Positions 1 to 11,600 of a stretch of 64,000 nt of DNA are shown piece after piece. Both the position numbers and the translations under genes were made by a program. The notes below the pieces were generated by a model. It saw nothing but the letters and a program-made list of their open reading frames with translations, was not told the origin of the DNA and searched no databases. This DNA is from Hyalella azteca (lineage: Eukaryota > Arthropoda > Malacostraca > Amphipoda > Hyalellidae): NCBI RefSeq assembly GCF_000764305.2, contig NW_025940701.1, forward strand, positions 434,294 through 498,293, in the 5' to 3' direction. Position 1 is the first letter of the stretch, and each line of letters begins with the position of its first letter.

Positions 1-193
1 GCCATTGGGTGTGAGAAGCCATGCTGAATGATTGAATGATATTAGTCTTAAAATTATCTCATTAGATTCTAGATGAGCCATCTAAAATCTTGGTTTGTGT
101 GACTTTTGACCATTCTTCTGTGGGTGCTTAAAACTTTGTCAATTGATTAATTTTTGTTGAAGAAATATCTTATTAACATCATTATTTTTACAG

Positions 194-3100
194 GTTCCCT
201 GTAAGCTGAAGCTCAGTGAACAAGGCATTGCCTTCCGAAACCTCAAGACTGGTAAAGCCGAGACTCTCGCTCCATCTGACATTGCTGTTGTAAACTGGCA
301 GAGGCTGTCAAGTGGCTATGGCATCAGAATTTTCACAAGTAATGGAAATCTTCATAGATTTGGAGGTTTCAAAGATTCAGTGAGTTTATTAGTTTATAAT
401 TTATTTGTGTTACCTCAAAATTTGTCTTGGTAATTAAATATTTTTCTTTTCATTGTGACCTCTCATTGAGTTAATTAAATCTAAATTTTAAAATGTGTCA
501 TCACCTTCACGCGAATAAATTTGTTACAAATTCTCCCCAAATGAATGCCTTTAAAAAAAACTTCATAAAAATCATTATAATTTTATTATAATGTTATAAG
601 TTATTCTAAAACCAATCTAAATGCTACTTTGCTCTCCTGTGTAATTATTTATTATTTAATTTTATTTTAAATTCAATCCTTTGAAATCAACTTTTAAAAG
701 AGTACTATTTATTTTATAAATGACTTCTCATATATATATTTTTATGTATGGCATTAGGGACTTATTTCCATCATACAGTATAAATGAATTAGAGCTAATC
801 ATCTATAGAATATTAAAATTTTATGATAATAATGTAGTTACTTACAAATATTTCCTTTGCTTGGCTTATGCAGGAACAGTCACGTCTGGAGAAGTTTTTC
901 AAGAACACCCTGAACAAAACAATGACTGAGAAAGAATTTAGTGTCAAAGGTTGGAATTATGGAGCAGCCAAATTTGAAGGATCTGTTTTATCATTTGAAG
1001 TCAGCAACTTGACATCATTTGAAATTCCTTTACATAATGTGTCTAGCTGCACCACTGGCAAGAACGAAGTTACCTTAGAGTTCCATCAGGTGAGATGCAA
1101 AGCATGCACCAATAATACTTAGTGATGCAATATTTAACATTTTTTGTTGAGAATTCTCTTAATTGATGAATATTTTATTTAATTTATAACCCGTGAAAGC
1201 AACATTAAAATGAGCATTTCTTTAATTAATGCAAGGAGGACTTAATTAGTATTAGTTATTGGAAATTTTATTTTAATTTAGTTCAACACAAGGGATTCCA
1301 GAGGTCCTTGGTTATTTATTGCCTGAAAATTCATCGAATATGTCTTTGGATATCTCGTATTGAAGCTACAGTATTAAAATGAAATAGCATTACTCTTTTA
1401 TGCAATCATTTGATTTGTTTGTTTGGTATTAATTTGTCAATTTTTCACTGGTCAGCCTGATGAAGCACCAACCAACCTGATGGAGATGAGATTCCATATA
1501 CCCACTAGTGAACTGGCAGGAGAAGATCCTGTTGAGGCGTTCCAGCAGAAAGTATCTGAGAAAGCTTCCATACTCACCGCTACTGGCGAGTCACTTGTTA
1601 CCTTCCAAGAACTGCATTGTCTCACTCCTCGGTGGGTTGTCTGCCAAGAAATTGGGCTTACTTTCCACTACTAAATGTCCTGTTGTGTTTCAATAAATTG
1701 ACTGATTTATTTCTACTTAATTCTCTATGGTACATTGGCTTGCAGCCAGAATAATTAATCATTTAATTTATCAACATAAGCTATTCTATGAAAAGATATG
1801 TCTGAATTTTTACAGTTATTTTGTTTATTATTCGGCTTGGTGGCTGAAGAATTTTCTTGCTACAAAGCAGCAGAAACTAAAATTATTTCAACAGTTAAAT
1901 CTTAGCATAAGAGTTAGAGTCTGGGTTTCAGTTTTTGTTAGTTATGTAGTGTATTATATCAGTTTCTTAAATTATATTGCAGTGCAAACTCCTTTATTTA
2001 ATAGGGTCACAAGCTGGTTGCCTATAAGAAAGTCTTATGTTGCAGTGGTCGTTACGACATCAAATGCTACCCAACCTTCTTGCAACTGCATGGCAAATCC
2101 TTCAACTTCAACATACCTGTGGAGTCAGTGTTGCGGCTTTTCTTACTGCCTCACATGGACGGTCGACATCATTTCTTTGTTGTGAGTGATACAAGTTTGT
2201 TTGGGTGATCTGTGATGTGAGTAATATAAGTTTGGTTAGGTGACAATTATTGTGAGTGATGCAAGCTTGTTGGGTGACATGTGTTGTGAGTGATATAAGT
2301 TTGGTAAGGTGACCTGTGTTGTGAGTGAAACAAGTTGGGTTAGGTGACCTGTGTTGTGAGTGATACAAGTTGGGTTGGGTGCGTTGTGTTGTGAGTGATA
2401 CAAGTTGGGTTAGGTGACCTGTGTTGTGAGTGATACAAGTTTGGTTGGGTGATCTGTGTTGTGAGGAATTGAAATTTTATTAACTAGTACATAAATGTCT
2501 TTTTTTAAATACAGATTTATGCCATTACAAGTTAATTTACTTAGTATTAGAAGTTTTGTTTCTAAAACTTATTTAGCTATCATCCCATTAATGTTCATGT
2601 AGATGAATTAATTTTGATATGTTTGATTTGTTCTGTCTTTTTGTTAGTTATAAGTTGTAATAAGACCTTTGCTTCTGCACAGGTGTCATTGGATCCTCCA
2701 ATCAAGCAAGGGCAGACCCGCTACCCTTACCTCATCATGATGTTTTCTGGGGACGACGAGGACGAAATAGAGCTCCCTTTGTCTGAGTAATAATAATTGA
2801 ACTATTTTTACTTGTATTAACTGTGAATTGATGGAAATGTAACTACAAGAATATTATAGAATTGGGAACACCGATGTATATTTGAGTAGCAATAATAATA
2901 AGTTCAAATTTGTCATGGATGTAATTTTACTGTTAGTTCATGTAACTGAATCATAAAGAGTTTACTTTGAATTAGAATAATGTAATTTTTCTACAAGGAT
3001 CTTTATGTGAATTAAATTAATCCACCTGTGATAAAAAAAGTTTAAAATGCGAGTGAATGGTTTTACTTACTTTCAAAATATTTAATTTGGCCTGCATAAT

Positions 3101-6100
3101 TTACTGCTTCTGTTTTGAATTGATTTGCTTACCTGGCATGCAATTTGAATCAAACTCCATTGCTATAATGAACTCAAGCTGCGGTTTAAAGTAATGTAAT
3201 GAATTGTTAAGAATTTATTAATATTTTAATTGTATGCAATAGACATAAAAAGTGCTCATGGTTTTGAATAGCAGGTTAAAAATTTACCATTTTTTTTAAT
3301 TTGAGCCAGATTCTGTATTTATATCATGCACTGAAATTGCGCTAACCATTTATAGTTACTCATGATTTGTTTGTGCAGGGAGGAATTGAAGGAAAAGTTT
3401 GACGGCCGGCTGGAGAAGGAGATGAAGGGTCCACAGTTTGAGCTCGTGAGTCGTCTCTTCAAGGGCCTCTGTGGCAGGAAGATCGTCACTCCTGGATCCT
3501 TCTTGGGGTTAGTTCTGTCCTGCTGCATACTACAGGTGCCACTTCCCTTGGATGGCTGCTTATCAGTTGTGGTTGTCTGCTTGATTATTGATTAGTCAGT
3601 CACTTCCTATTTATTTATTGATCAGTCGCTTCATATCATTAGGTCCATCTGATTACTTTGTCAACCAATGCTCATGTGAGAATGAAGTGAGGTATGTGAA
3701 AATGATGTGGAGTATGTGAGAATGATGTGGGGTATGTGAGAATGATAGGGTATGTGAGAATGATAGGGTATGTGAGAATTGNGGTATGTGAGAATGATGT
3801 GTGGTATGTGAGAATGATTTGGGGTGTGTGAGAATTATGTGGGGTGAATGTGAATTATGTGGGGTGTGTGAGAATGATGTGGGGTATGTGAGAATGATGT
3901 AGGTATGTGAGAATGATGTGTGGTATGTGAGGATGATGTGGGGTATGTGAGAATGATAAGGTATGTGAGAATGATGGGATATGTGAGAATGATATCGGTA
4001 TGCGAGAATGATATCGGTATGCGAGAATGATATCGGTATGCGAGAATGATGTGGGGTATGTGAGAATGATGTGGGGTATGGGAATGTGATGTGTGTAATT
4101 ACTCATTATCCTCCATCTGTTATTATATGATGATTTTTTTACAAAAAACACTGATCAAAGATGGCTTGCGTTTGATTAAATTCTAGTTCAAATCATTAGG
4201 TTCCATTGAGTTATAATCCTCATGAACTAGAAATGCTGATGGTAATTTGACAAGATATTTCATACTGGGAAACATTTTGCAGGCATTCAGGGAACCCATG
4301 CGTAGGGTGCTCATATAAGGCGGCAGCAGGCCACCTGTACCCCCTAGAGCGAGGCTTCTTCTACTGCTACAAGCCACCCATACACATCCGCTTCGAGGAG
4401 ATCACGTCTGTCAACTTCGCGCGCTCCGGCTCCACAACGCGCTCATTTGATTTTGAGGTCTGTTATTTCTGCTTATATTTTATGCATGTGATATGCAGAA
4501 ACTAAATTTGTGGGTTCATTTTGTTCAGTAGGCTAAATTCTGTGATTTTAGTAAGCTATTTCAGTACAGTAATATCATTTGTTCCTGATTATGATAGTAT
4601 CTGGATTAAAGAACATAAACCTATTCTTGTAGTCGATTTTGACAATTTATGTCCGAAATTTCGCGTCTTTACTGACCTTGTACCATTGAAACACTAGTCA
4701 TCTGAGTGGAAGTTCTTATCTTCATGTGTCAAATTCCTGACTTTAGCCTAAAAGCTTTTTGTTCATGTTTGATTTTGTTATGTAAATGTTCATGTTTATT
4801 TTTATTCATTTTTCAGGTCGAAGTTAAAAACTCCGGAACACACACGTTCAGCAGCATAGAAAAGGGCGAGTATGACAGACTTTTTGATTACGTCAAAAGT
4901 AAAAACCTACGAATCAAGAACCGAGGCAAAATGGTATGTAATTGCTTCTAAATTGTATTCTTTTTATGAAAAAATTGGAGTGACCTTAAAAAATCATCCA
5001 AAATTGTGAACAATCGTATTTTGTATTGCTTTTATCTGGACAGTGTTGACTTTAATGTATATTTTTTACTTACTCACTTTTTGGTAGATGGCATTTGTTG
5101 TAAGTTAGTGATTTATTTGCTAAATTTTTACTACAATCGTATTTTTGTACTAGCTATTGCTTATGTCTGGACAGTGTTGACTTTAGTGTATATTTTTCCT
5201 TATTCACTTTTTGGTAGACAGAATTTGTTGGAAGTAAATGATTTATCTGCTAAATTTTTCCTATTAAATTTGTGTTAAGGATGGAGCACGTCACGGCGAC
5301 GACGATTACCTCAACTCGGACGATGAGCCCGACCATTACATGAACCGTGTGAAGGCGGACGCTGCCAAATACGGTGACGATGACGACGACGATGAGGACG
5401 AGGAGAGCACAGACGAGGACTTCGCGCCTGGCGAGGAAGGCAGCGACGTGGCTGAAGAGTGAGTCAAAAATGCTATGATCTTAATTCTAGGAAATTATAT
5501 TAGCAATAGTTATAGCTGGAAAAGATTTCGTGGTTGTTATCTTGATTTGGAATCGATTATGATGGGTCCTGTTTTTGCGATTCAAGTATGAGAGAGCCTG
5601 CTTATTTGTACTGTAAAATCTCGTGATCCCAAAATATTGGTTTGCTGTTAGTACAGAAAGCAGTCGTTAGGTCGCTGGATATTGAAATCATTCTTTCCTT
5701 TGATGGATATTGCCTCCAATCATTCAATGGATATCGGTGTGTGTTCAAACAGGTTTGACAGCGATGCGCCCGACTCCAGCGATGATGGCTCAAATGCTTC
5801 CGGTGGTGAAGATGGAGAGAAAAAAGAAAAAAAGGTATGTTCATCAAGCATCTTGTATCAATTTCAATATTCGTTTATTAGAATGCGATTTGATCGAATA
5901 TAGCTAAAGCTTAACACCTATTCGTGAGCTTTGGCATTAGTCTTAAACTAACACTATAAACTGAACACCAGCATCAGCATCCATTTCCATTGTTTGTGCC
6001 AATGTTTCATATAAATTTTGAAAGTGTCTATCGAAATTTTCACTCATTGTTATATGCTACTGTAAGTTACTGACAAATTTAATTGTCTTGACTTTTAATT

Positions 6101-6643
6101 ATTTTGACATAGCCGAAGAAAGCAAAAACTGTGAGCGAAAAGCCGCGCAAGAAGCGCCAAAAGAAGGACCGCGACGACAACAAGCCTAAGCGCCCTCAGT
6201 CAGCGTACTTCTTGTGGCTCAACGCTCACCGCGAGGAAATAAAACGCAAGAATCCTGGCATTTCCATCACGGATTTGTCGAAGAAAGCTGGCGAAATGTG
6301 GAGGGAGCTTAGCGATAAGAAAGAGTGGGAGGAGAAGGCTGCTGAAGCGAAATCGGACTACGACGAAGCCATGAAAGAGTACAAGGCATCGGGAGGTGGC
6401 AAGAGCAGTGGTGGCTCTGACAAGAAATCTAAACGAAACGTCAGCTCTAGTAGTTCTCCTAGCAAGGCCGGCAGTGGCGGAGGCTTCAAGTCCAAGGAAT
6501 ACATAGAGTCGGAAGAAAGCTCTGATTCTGGAGAAGACGAAGCAAAAAGTAAGAAGAAGACGAAAAAATCGAGTGAAGTCAAAAAGGAATCTGAGGCTGA
6601 AGAAGAGTCATCCAATGCCAGTGATGAGGACATGTCGGAATAA
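194..6643 (+). CDS. SSRP1: SSRP1, HMG-box subunit of FACT histone chaperone (5' partial, 11 exons)
   Basis: FACT (SSRP1 with SPT16) loosens and rebuilds nucleosomes during transcription, replication and repair in the nucleus. Exons that join in one open frame with GT-AG borders: 194-379, 874-1089, 1456-1631, 2046-2181, 2683-2786, 3379-3507, 4283-4457, 4817-4933, 5280-5458, 5753-5834, 6113-6643. They give 676 residues plus TAA; about 20 N-terminal residues should lie upstream of the window. Visible blocks match the family in order: the N-terminal PH-like part (GWNYGAAKF, TTGKNEVTLEFHQ), the middle domain (DPPIKQGQTRYPYLI, YPLERGFFYCYKPPIHIRF, TRSFDFE), an Asp/Glu-rich stretch (residues about 415-500), one HMG box (about 524-591, from KPKRPQSAYFLWLN to AMKEYKA) and a Ser/Lys/Glu-rich tail. 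Total length is close to the human protein (about 709 residues). No frameshift or missing domain is seen. Family assignment is from remembered homologues. Confidence 0.97.
2182..2465 (+). repeat. 35-bp tandem array starting at an SSRP1 splice donor
   Basis: Eight units of about 35 bp, each starting GTGAGT(G/A)A, fill the first 280 bases of the intron after exon 2046-2181; a ninth start reads GTGAGG at 2461. The first unit starts exactly at the exon border, and later units recreate the exon-end context GTT|GTGAGTGA. The intron therefore carries up to eight extra donor-like sites. Reading past the true donor meets an in-frame TGA after eight codons. Confidence 0.9.
3670..4097 (+). repeat. About 20-bp tandem array in SSRP1 intron
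   Basis: About 20 imperfect copies of a unit like GGTATGTGAGAATGATGTGG lie in the intron between exons 3379-3507 and 4283-4457. Some copies have variants (GATATCGGTATGCGAGAAT), and an ambiguous base N is at 3782. Most units contain GGTATGTGAG, which resembles a 5' splice site. An open frame on the minus strand through it is only the translated repeat. Confidence 0.9.
5011..5264 (+). repeat. Tandem duplication (about 123/131 bp) in SSRP1 intron
   Basis: Two imperfect copies, 5011-5133 and 5134-5264, share blocks such as CTGGACAGTGTTGACTTTA and CACTTTTTGGTAGA. Together they make up most of the intron between exons 4817-4933 and 5280-5458; the second copy ends next to the acceptor at 5278-5279. 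Confidence 0.85.
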
Positions 6644-7605
6644 GTTTATCTATCTGTTCACAGGCTACAGTTTTAGCCGGAGCTAGTTGTTGCCAGCTAG
6701 TTGTTGAATAGTTGTATACCAGTTGCCTGTGAGGATGCCTTTTCGAGAAACTATATAAAGATTCATTCCGACCCTTGTGGCTTTTACAGTTATTGGAGCC
6801 GTTTTCTTTCTAGTAAAATATGATTCTGACTTTGAAGTATATTGCTTTAGTTGTGCGAGGCATTTATTTTAATTTTTACTTCAATCATCACAATATTCTG
6901 AAAAGAAGCTCGGATTTGTTTGTAATCTCTTTTCTTCAAGAAAAGGCTTGTGTGGTTTATGAGAGCTATGCAGTCATATCCCATTGTACGTATTTCGGAA
7001 TCTCCATCAATCTTTCAAACTTATTTTTACTTCGTTGCTTGAATTATGGAAAGCCTCTTGTTTGGTGCCACATCCGCAGTAATAGTTGAAGCCTCGATAC
7101 TTTTTTCCATTTTTTTAATTTGTTTTGTGTCCTAGTTTGAAGGAGGCATTGTGACCATAAATGGTAGTAAATCTCTTTAATGATAACCCTGGTATTAAAC
7201 ACCTTAGCACACTTAGGTGGAGGCACCACTTCTTACAATTTGTATATTTAGTGTGAAAAATTCGGCGATGAACATGTCGGAGACGAAGAGAATAGAAACG
7301 TTGAGCTACTAGCTACGATCAGGTTTTATTTTATAACCTCGTTATTTATCAGGCTGACTAGATTTGGTTAGGTTTCGTTGTCTTCAGTTTCTTCAATCAA
7401 TCCATCCGTTTTCTAAGGAACTTTATAAATATTGGATATTTCGCTGTCGAGGAGTGATGTAATTTCTATGAAAACCTTGGATAAAAAAATAGGAGCTTAA
7501 TCAACGCAAAAATGCGCGTGGATCATCACAGATAAAGCTACTCGATATCGTGAAGTCGGGCACTTGCTCCGATGCACGCTTATTATACGCTTAGGCATGG
7601 AAATG
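6644..7605 (+). other. Presumed SSRP1 3' UTR
   Basis: Follows the SSRP1 stop with no convincing coding exon. ATTAAA (7194-7199) and AATAAA (7606-7611) are possible poly(A) signals; which one is used cannot be told from sequence alone. Confidence 0.5.
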
Positions 7606-7611
7606 AATAAA
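7606..7611 (+). terminator. Candidate poly(A) signal of SSRP1
   Basis: AATAAA about 960 nt after the stop, followed within 40 nt by a T-rich stretch that could act as the downstream element. Confidence 0.35.
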
Positions 7612-8444
7612 CGAATGGTTTACTGTTAATTTTCGCTTTATTTTTTTTTTGTTCATTTTGCGATCATAGTTTACTTGAGTTATCGCTGTGGACCAGTTAT
7701 TATTTACAGTTGCTTTGCAATTTGGCACTCATTGATGTGCTGAGAATTCCTTCGCATCCAAGAAAATCGATCTTTGCTCTGCTGTGTTGGACCAGCTGGC
7801 AAGAAATAGGGACTCGCTGACGTTCGATTGATTTCACACTTGCATTCTGGTAGTTATGGTTCTTGTCATTAGAACCGTTTTAAGAAGTAATTTCATATTC
7901 AAATAATTTTTCTATGTATCCTACTCATGATGGTACAACGAACGAACTATCTGGAACCGGAAAGCGATCATTCCTACCTCTGTCGATGATCCTACAGCTT
8001 CATGTACACTTTTCTTTATAATTTTGAAGAAAGTTCGACGGAATCGAGTATTACGGCTAGTCCGAATCACGTTTTGCGATAAAAATGTTTCGTTCGGACG
8101 TGCTTTTGCCTGGGCGTGGCGTATATGGCGACTGCGACTTAGGCGTCGCGAGACTAACCCCCAAGCACATCCAGTTCTAAAGATCGATATGGCCTCCCCT
8201 CACAGCCTGTAGTGCCTGGAACCAACACAGAGCAGAGCGTAAGGTTAGGTGGTCTCAAGGAGACTGCGTGGCTGTAGGTCCTTCTTTAGCTCGAATAAAC
8301 GATAGTGTTAGTGATTATAATGAAGACCAAGTGGTGAATGTGTGAAAACTGACCAAGTTCTTTCTTATGTGTCGAGTAGTCACTTCAGTGCTGGAAGCGT
8401 GAAAATATAAAGTCGATATTGTATTTGTTTATGCTGAGGTGCGG

Positions 8445-8539
8445 TGACGTCAGTCGGTGAGCTTGGGATTACCGTGCTTGTGGACGAAAAGCTGGATCAG
8501 TATTGCTTGCCAGTTTCTAGGCGTTACCGTATATACAAA
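8445..8539 (+). promoter_or_regulatory. Candidate promoter and non-coding first exon A
   Basis: A full cAMP-response-type palindrome TGACGTCA (8445-8452) overlaps TCAGTC (8450-8455), which fits the arthropod initiator TCA(G/T)T(C/T). A good donor CAAA|GTGAGT follows at 8540. The implied exon 8452-8539 has no ATG, as expected for a 5' UTR exon. GGACG at 8482-8486 resembles a downstream promoter element but is about 3 nt off the usual spacing. It might serve the + strand transporter at 27064 or a non-coding transcript. This is inference. Confidence 0.35.
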
Positions 8540-9864
8540 GTGAGTTGATACATCTTTAAGTTGTTTAAATTGATTTCTAATATTCATATCATCTGTATGA
8601 GGACTGAAATTTGGGTGTTAGAAAATGGGCTTGTTACCGTTCTATTTCACGATGGCATAGCTGTACTGTTATTACTGTAGCTATAAAATCACACGGAGTT
8701 AAAACCCGTCCTATTTTTTATTTGCTTATGATAAGGATCGCTACAAAAAATTGACAAGAAAGATATCAGTAATTCAAATTTGAGTAATCAATCCGAGAAA
8801 TTTATGAAGAGGGCGTTTTATTTTATTAGAATAGTCATTTTAAAATGTACAGTTCGGCTCACAGTGATCAATACACTCTAAAAGCCACTTATGTATTTTT
8901 AATTTTGGTACGTTTGATAGTGTAAGAGCGTATCAATACAGATTTATCAGAAGTGATGGATTAAGTAATAATTCTTAAATTAAAATTTCAGCAGGATTCA
9001 GATCACACAGAGGCTTCGTTTCTACACAACTAACCTGTGTGTAACGAAATAGCTTGCCGGAAAATATTTACATAATGTAATAAATTGTCTGTAATCTATC
9101 CAATCTGACTTGATGTTCAGATAATTTTTTTTGCCAAAATGTTAACATGACCACCATTGACTTTCTTCACTGGTTCTATGGAGTCAAAGAAGGTGGGCGG
9201 CTGATCCAGGTCAGATGCAAGGCAAGCATCTACTGCTAACCCAATTTTAATTTTTACGAGATCCGGCCCTAGTGCGGTTGAGAGCTGCCTTCCACAGAGC
9301 AAACGGCTGCCACAGAGTCAATATTATCTATTCGTTCGTTACTGTCTCATTAAAACAAAGGACGATAAATGCTGTTTCCAATCAGTAGTGATCCCATAAT
9401 AATTTGGTACAGTGGAAAATTTCTCATACGTGCTCAAAATTTAGAGCACGACTACGGTAGTGCATTCGTCTGTACAGAACAGTGACTCATTCTTGCAAGC
9501 ACTGTATGAGAGTTGCCATCGTTTACTTTTTTGGAAAGTTTTTCTGTCGCTATTACAATTGTTTCGACATTTTGAAATGAATCAATTGTGGTTTTCATAT
9601 GGCATCTTGGTATATATGCGATTAGAGAAATTTTGTTAGGTTAGTTTCTATTTGAAAATATGCTAAATTTCTCTTAGTCGATGCCTCAAGGTATATATAG
9701 GCTATACGGTATCCAAGTCTTGCAAAATCAATTAGTCTCATTGAGTTTTTGTTACAAATAATTAAAGCATCGATAAAAAGTTTGTAAATGTGTAGTAGCG
9801 CTTTACAATAGTATTAAAAGATTCTGATTAAAATCTGGAGAGAGTTGGCAACAACAATAAATGG

Positions 9865-9993
9865 CACGTGCATCAGCTGTCGAAAGTTATGACGTCACTT
9901 AGTAGTTGTATGATCGTTGTTTAGTGTGGTTGTGCGGCTCTCTTGGTGGCTCCTTCCTGGATTATTGCATCTACTTCACAAGGCTCCTACAGA
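9865..9993 (+). promoter_or_regulatory. Candidate promoter and first exon B
   Basis: Clustered sites CACGTG (9865-9870), CAGCTG (9874-9879) and TGACGTCA (9890-9897, running into TCACTT) are followed by a donor CAGA|GTAAGA at 9994. The arrangement copies that of the block near 8.45 kb: CRE palindrome, initiator-like sequence, short exon, donor. There is no transcript evidence. Confidence 0.3.
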
Positions 9994-10948
9994 GTAAGAA
10001 ATTATTTGTCTTTCTTCCATTACGTAATTTAATGCTGCATTTACTTCCATCTGCTATAGAAAAATTTATCACTGAAAGTTACCAGACCGCAACATTCCCG
10101 TTGCCTGCAGCCGACGTCACGGCTTGCGCATTCCTCTAGCTCCTTCACGAACTCTGAAGGCAAAAAAGCGGCGTGAATATTACTTTTTGCATTAACACTA
10201 ATCAGTTAGATTAGTGTGCTTGATGTAATTCAAGATTGCATATTTTCTAAAATGTTCCAATTCAGAAACTTGTTTATTTAAGTAGGAAGTATCGACAATT
10301 ACAGTATAGGCTCTGTTGCTGCAGCATGTAAAATTACTCGATCTCTCTATTCGTTTATATTTTTCTGTTGCTGTTTCGTCTAACAAGTATTTCGTCTGGC
10401 AATTTAAGTATCGAAATGTTTTTCTATTTTAAGGCTGCGTAATCTATTTCTCTTTGCCCTGTGTGGGTAGATTTCTTTGCAAAATTTTAGATATTTTAAG
10501 AGCCACCAGGGTAGATACGTTGAACTGTTCTGTTCTTCAAGCACAATTTGTGAATTTTAGCTTCTTACGTTGAATTACGTTGTATCATTTCGAGATCTTA
10601 ATCGTTTCCTCATATTTTGAATCGTCGGTATTCTTAACTTCTTTAAATTTAATTTCTTGTATATTTTATATGTCTGAAAATCTGCTCCACTGGACTTAAA
10701 TGATTCGGTTAGGAGAACAGTGTGTTAGATTCAGCTTAGTCTGGTTAAACGCTGCGGATTCTTCTGAATTCCTTGTGCCTACCAAATGTATGTATACGCG
10801 ATAGAAAAAAAACTGTCTGAATTTACCGACCAAAAATAGATCAGAGGTTTAGCAGACCACTGTGAATCAATGAGTTTTCGGTGGCCACATAGCTCCAAAA
10901 GTCTCCAACGTCGGTTTAAAAAAAAATCTGCCCAAGAAAGACAGTTTA
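9994..10948. other. No gene seen
   Basis: AT-rich sequence between the second candidate promoter and a LINE tail relic. Only short random open frames were found on either strand. Confidence 0.5.
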
Positions 10949-11057
10949 TAGATCTCCTGTGATCTAAATGTAATCCTGTGTGTCACGAAAATTACAAGAA
11001 TCGGCGACAGGCTAAGCTCAGCCTATTCATCAGCGCCAACACTAAAATAATAATATA
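10949..11057 (+). mobile_element. Diverged LINE 3' tail relic
   Basis: Contains AGATCTCCTGTGA, CACGAAAA, AAGAATCGGCGACAGGC and CAGCGCC in the same order as the 3' tails of the LINE copies at 25343-25620 (+) and 38111-38995 (-). It has several substitutions and small insertions, so it is probably an older copy of the same family. Confidence 0.6.
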
Positions 11058-11526
11058 CCTAATGATACTAATTTACAAAATCGCACATAAGAGTGCGTCG
11101 CGCTGCTTCTCGGAGCGTAGAACTGCCAGAGCAGAGCCGTCGAGCGTCCCGGCTATTGACTAGCGTTCATCCATTCATCGATTCACGCGTACGGTAAAGC
11201 CAAGCGCTATTCGGAGCCTGGTTACCTAATACGAGCTGAAGTTCTGGAGCAGCTCAATAGAGTAGAATTACGCCCCTTCCCTTGTTGGAAAGCTGACGAG
11301 TATCTTTCTTGATTATCGTTTATCTGTGCTGACTGGTCGCTGCTTTCTGTGGAGGAAATATTTATTGCCTTTACTCCATTGGTGGATGTTAGTTGAGGGT
11401 GGCTTTTTTTGTACTTAGAGGAATTTCATTCAATGGTTTCTTTCCGAAGAGATCTGTTGATACTTGACACGTAGAGCCACTAGTTGGAGCCCCAATAACA
11501 TTACAAATCCGTTTTTAAAATAAGAA

Positions 11527-11600
11527 TTGTTGATAGTCGTAATTTAGACGAATTATTCCGGATTTGTTGATAGTCGTAATTTAGACGAATTATTACGGTT
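11527..11600. repeat. 37-bp tandem duplication
   Basis: Two nearly identical copies of TTGTTGATAGTCGTAATTTA plus the following 17 bases, with period 37. Confidence 0.85.

Noticed and set aside
3855..4151. Minus-strand frame rich in His/Ile/Ser-Thr repeats
   Set aside because: It translates the intronic 20-bp array antisense to SSRP1.
6358..6633. Minus-strand Ser/Leu-rich frame of 91 codons
   Set aside because: Shadow of the Ser/Glu/Lys-rich tail of SSRP1.
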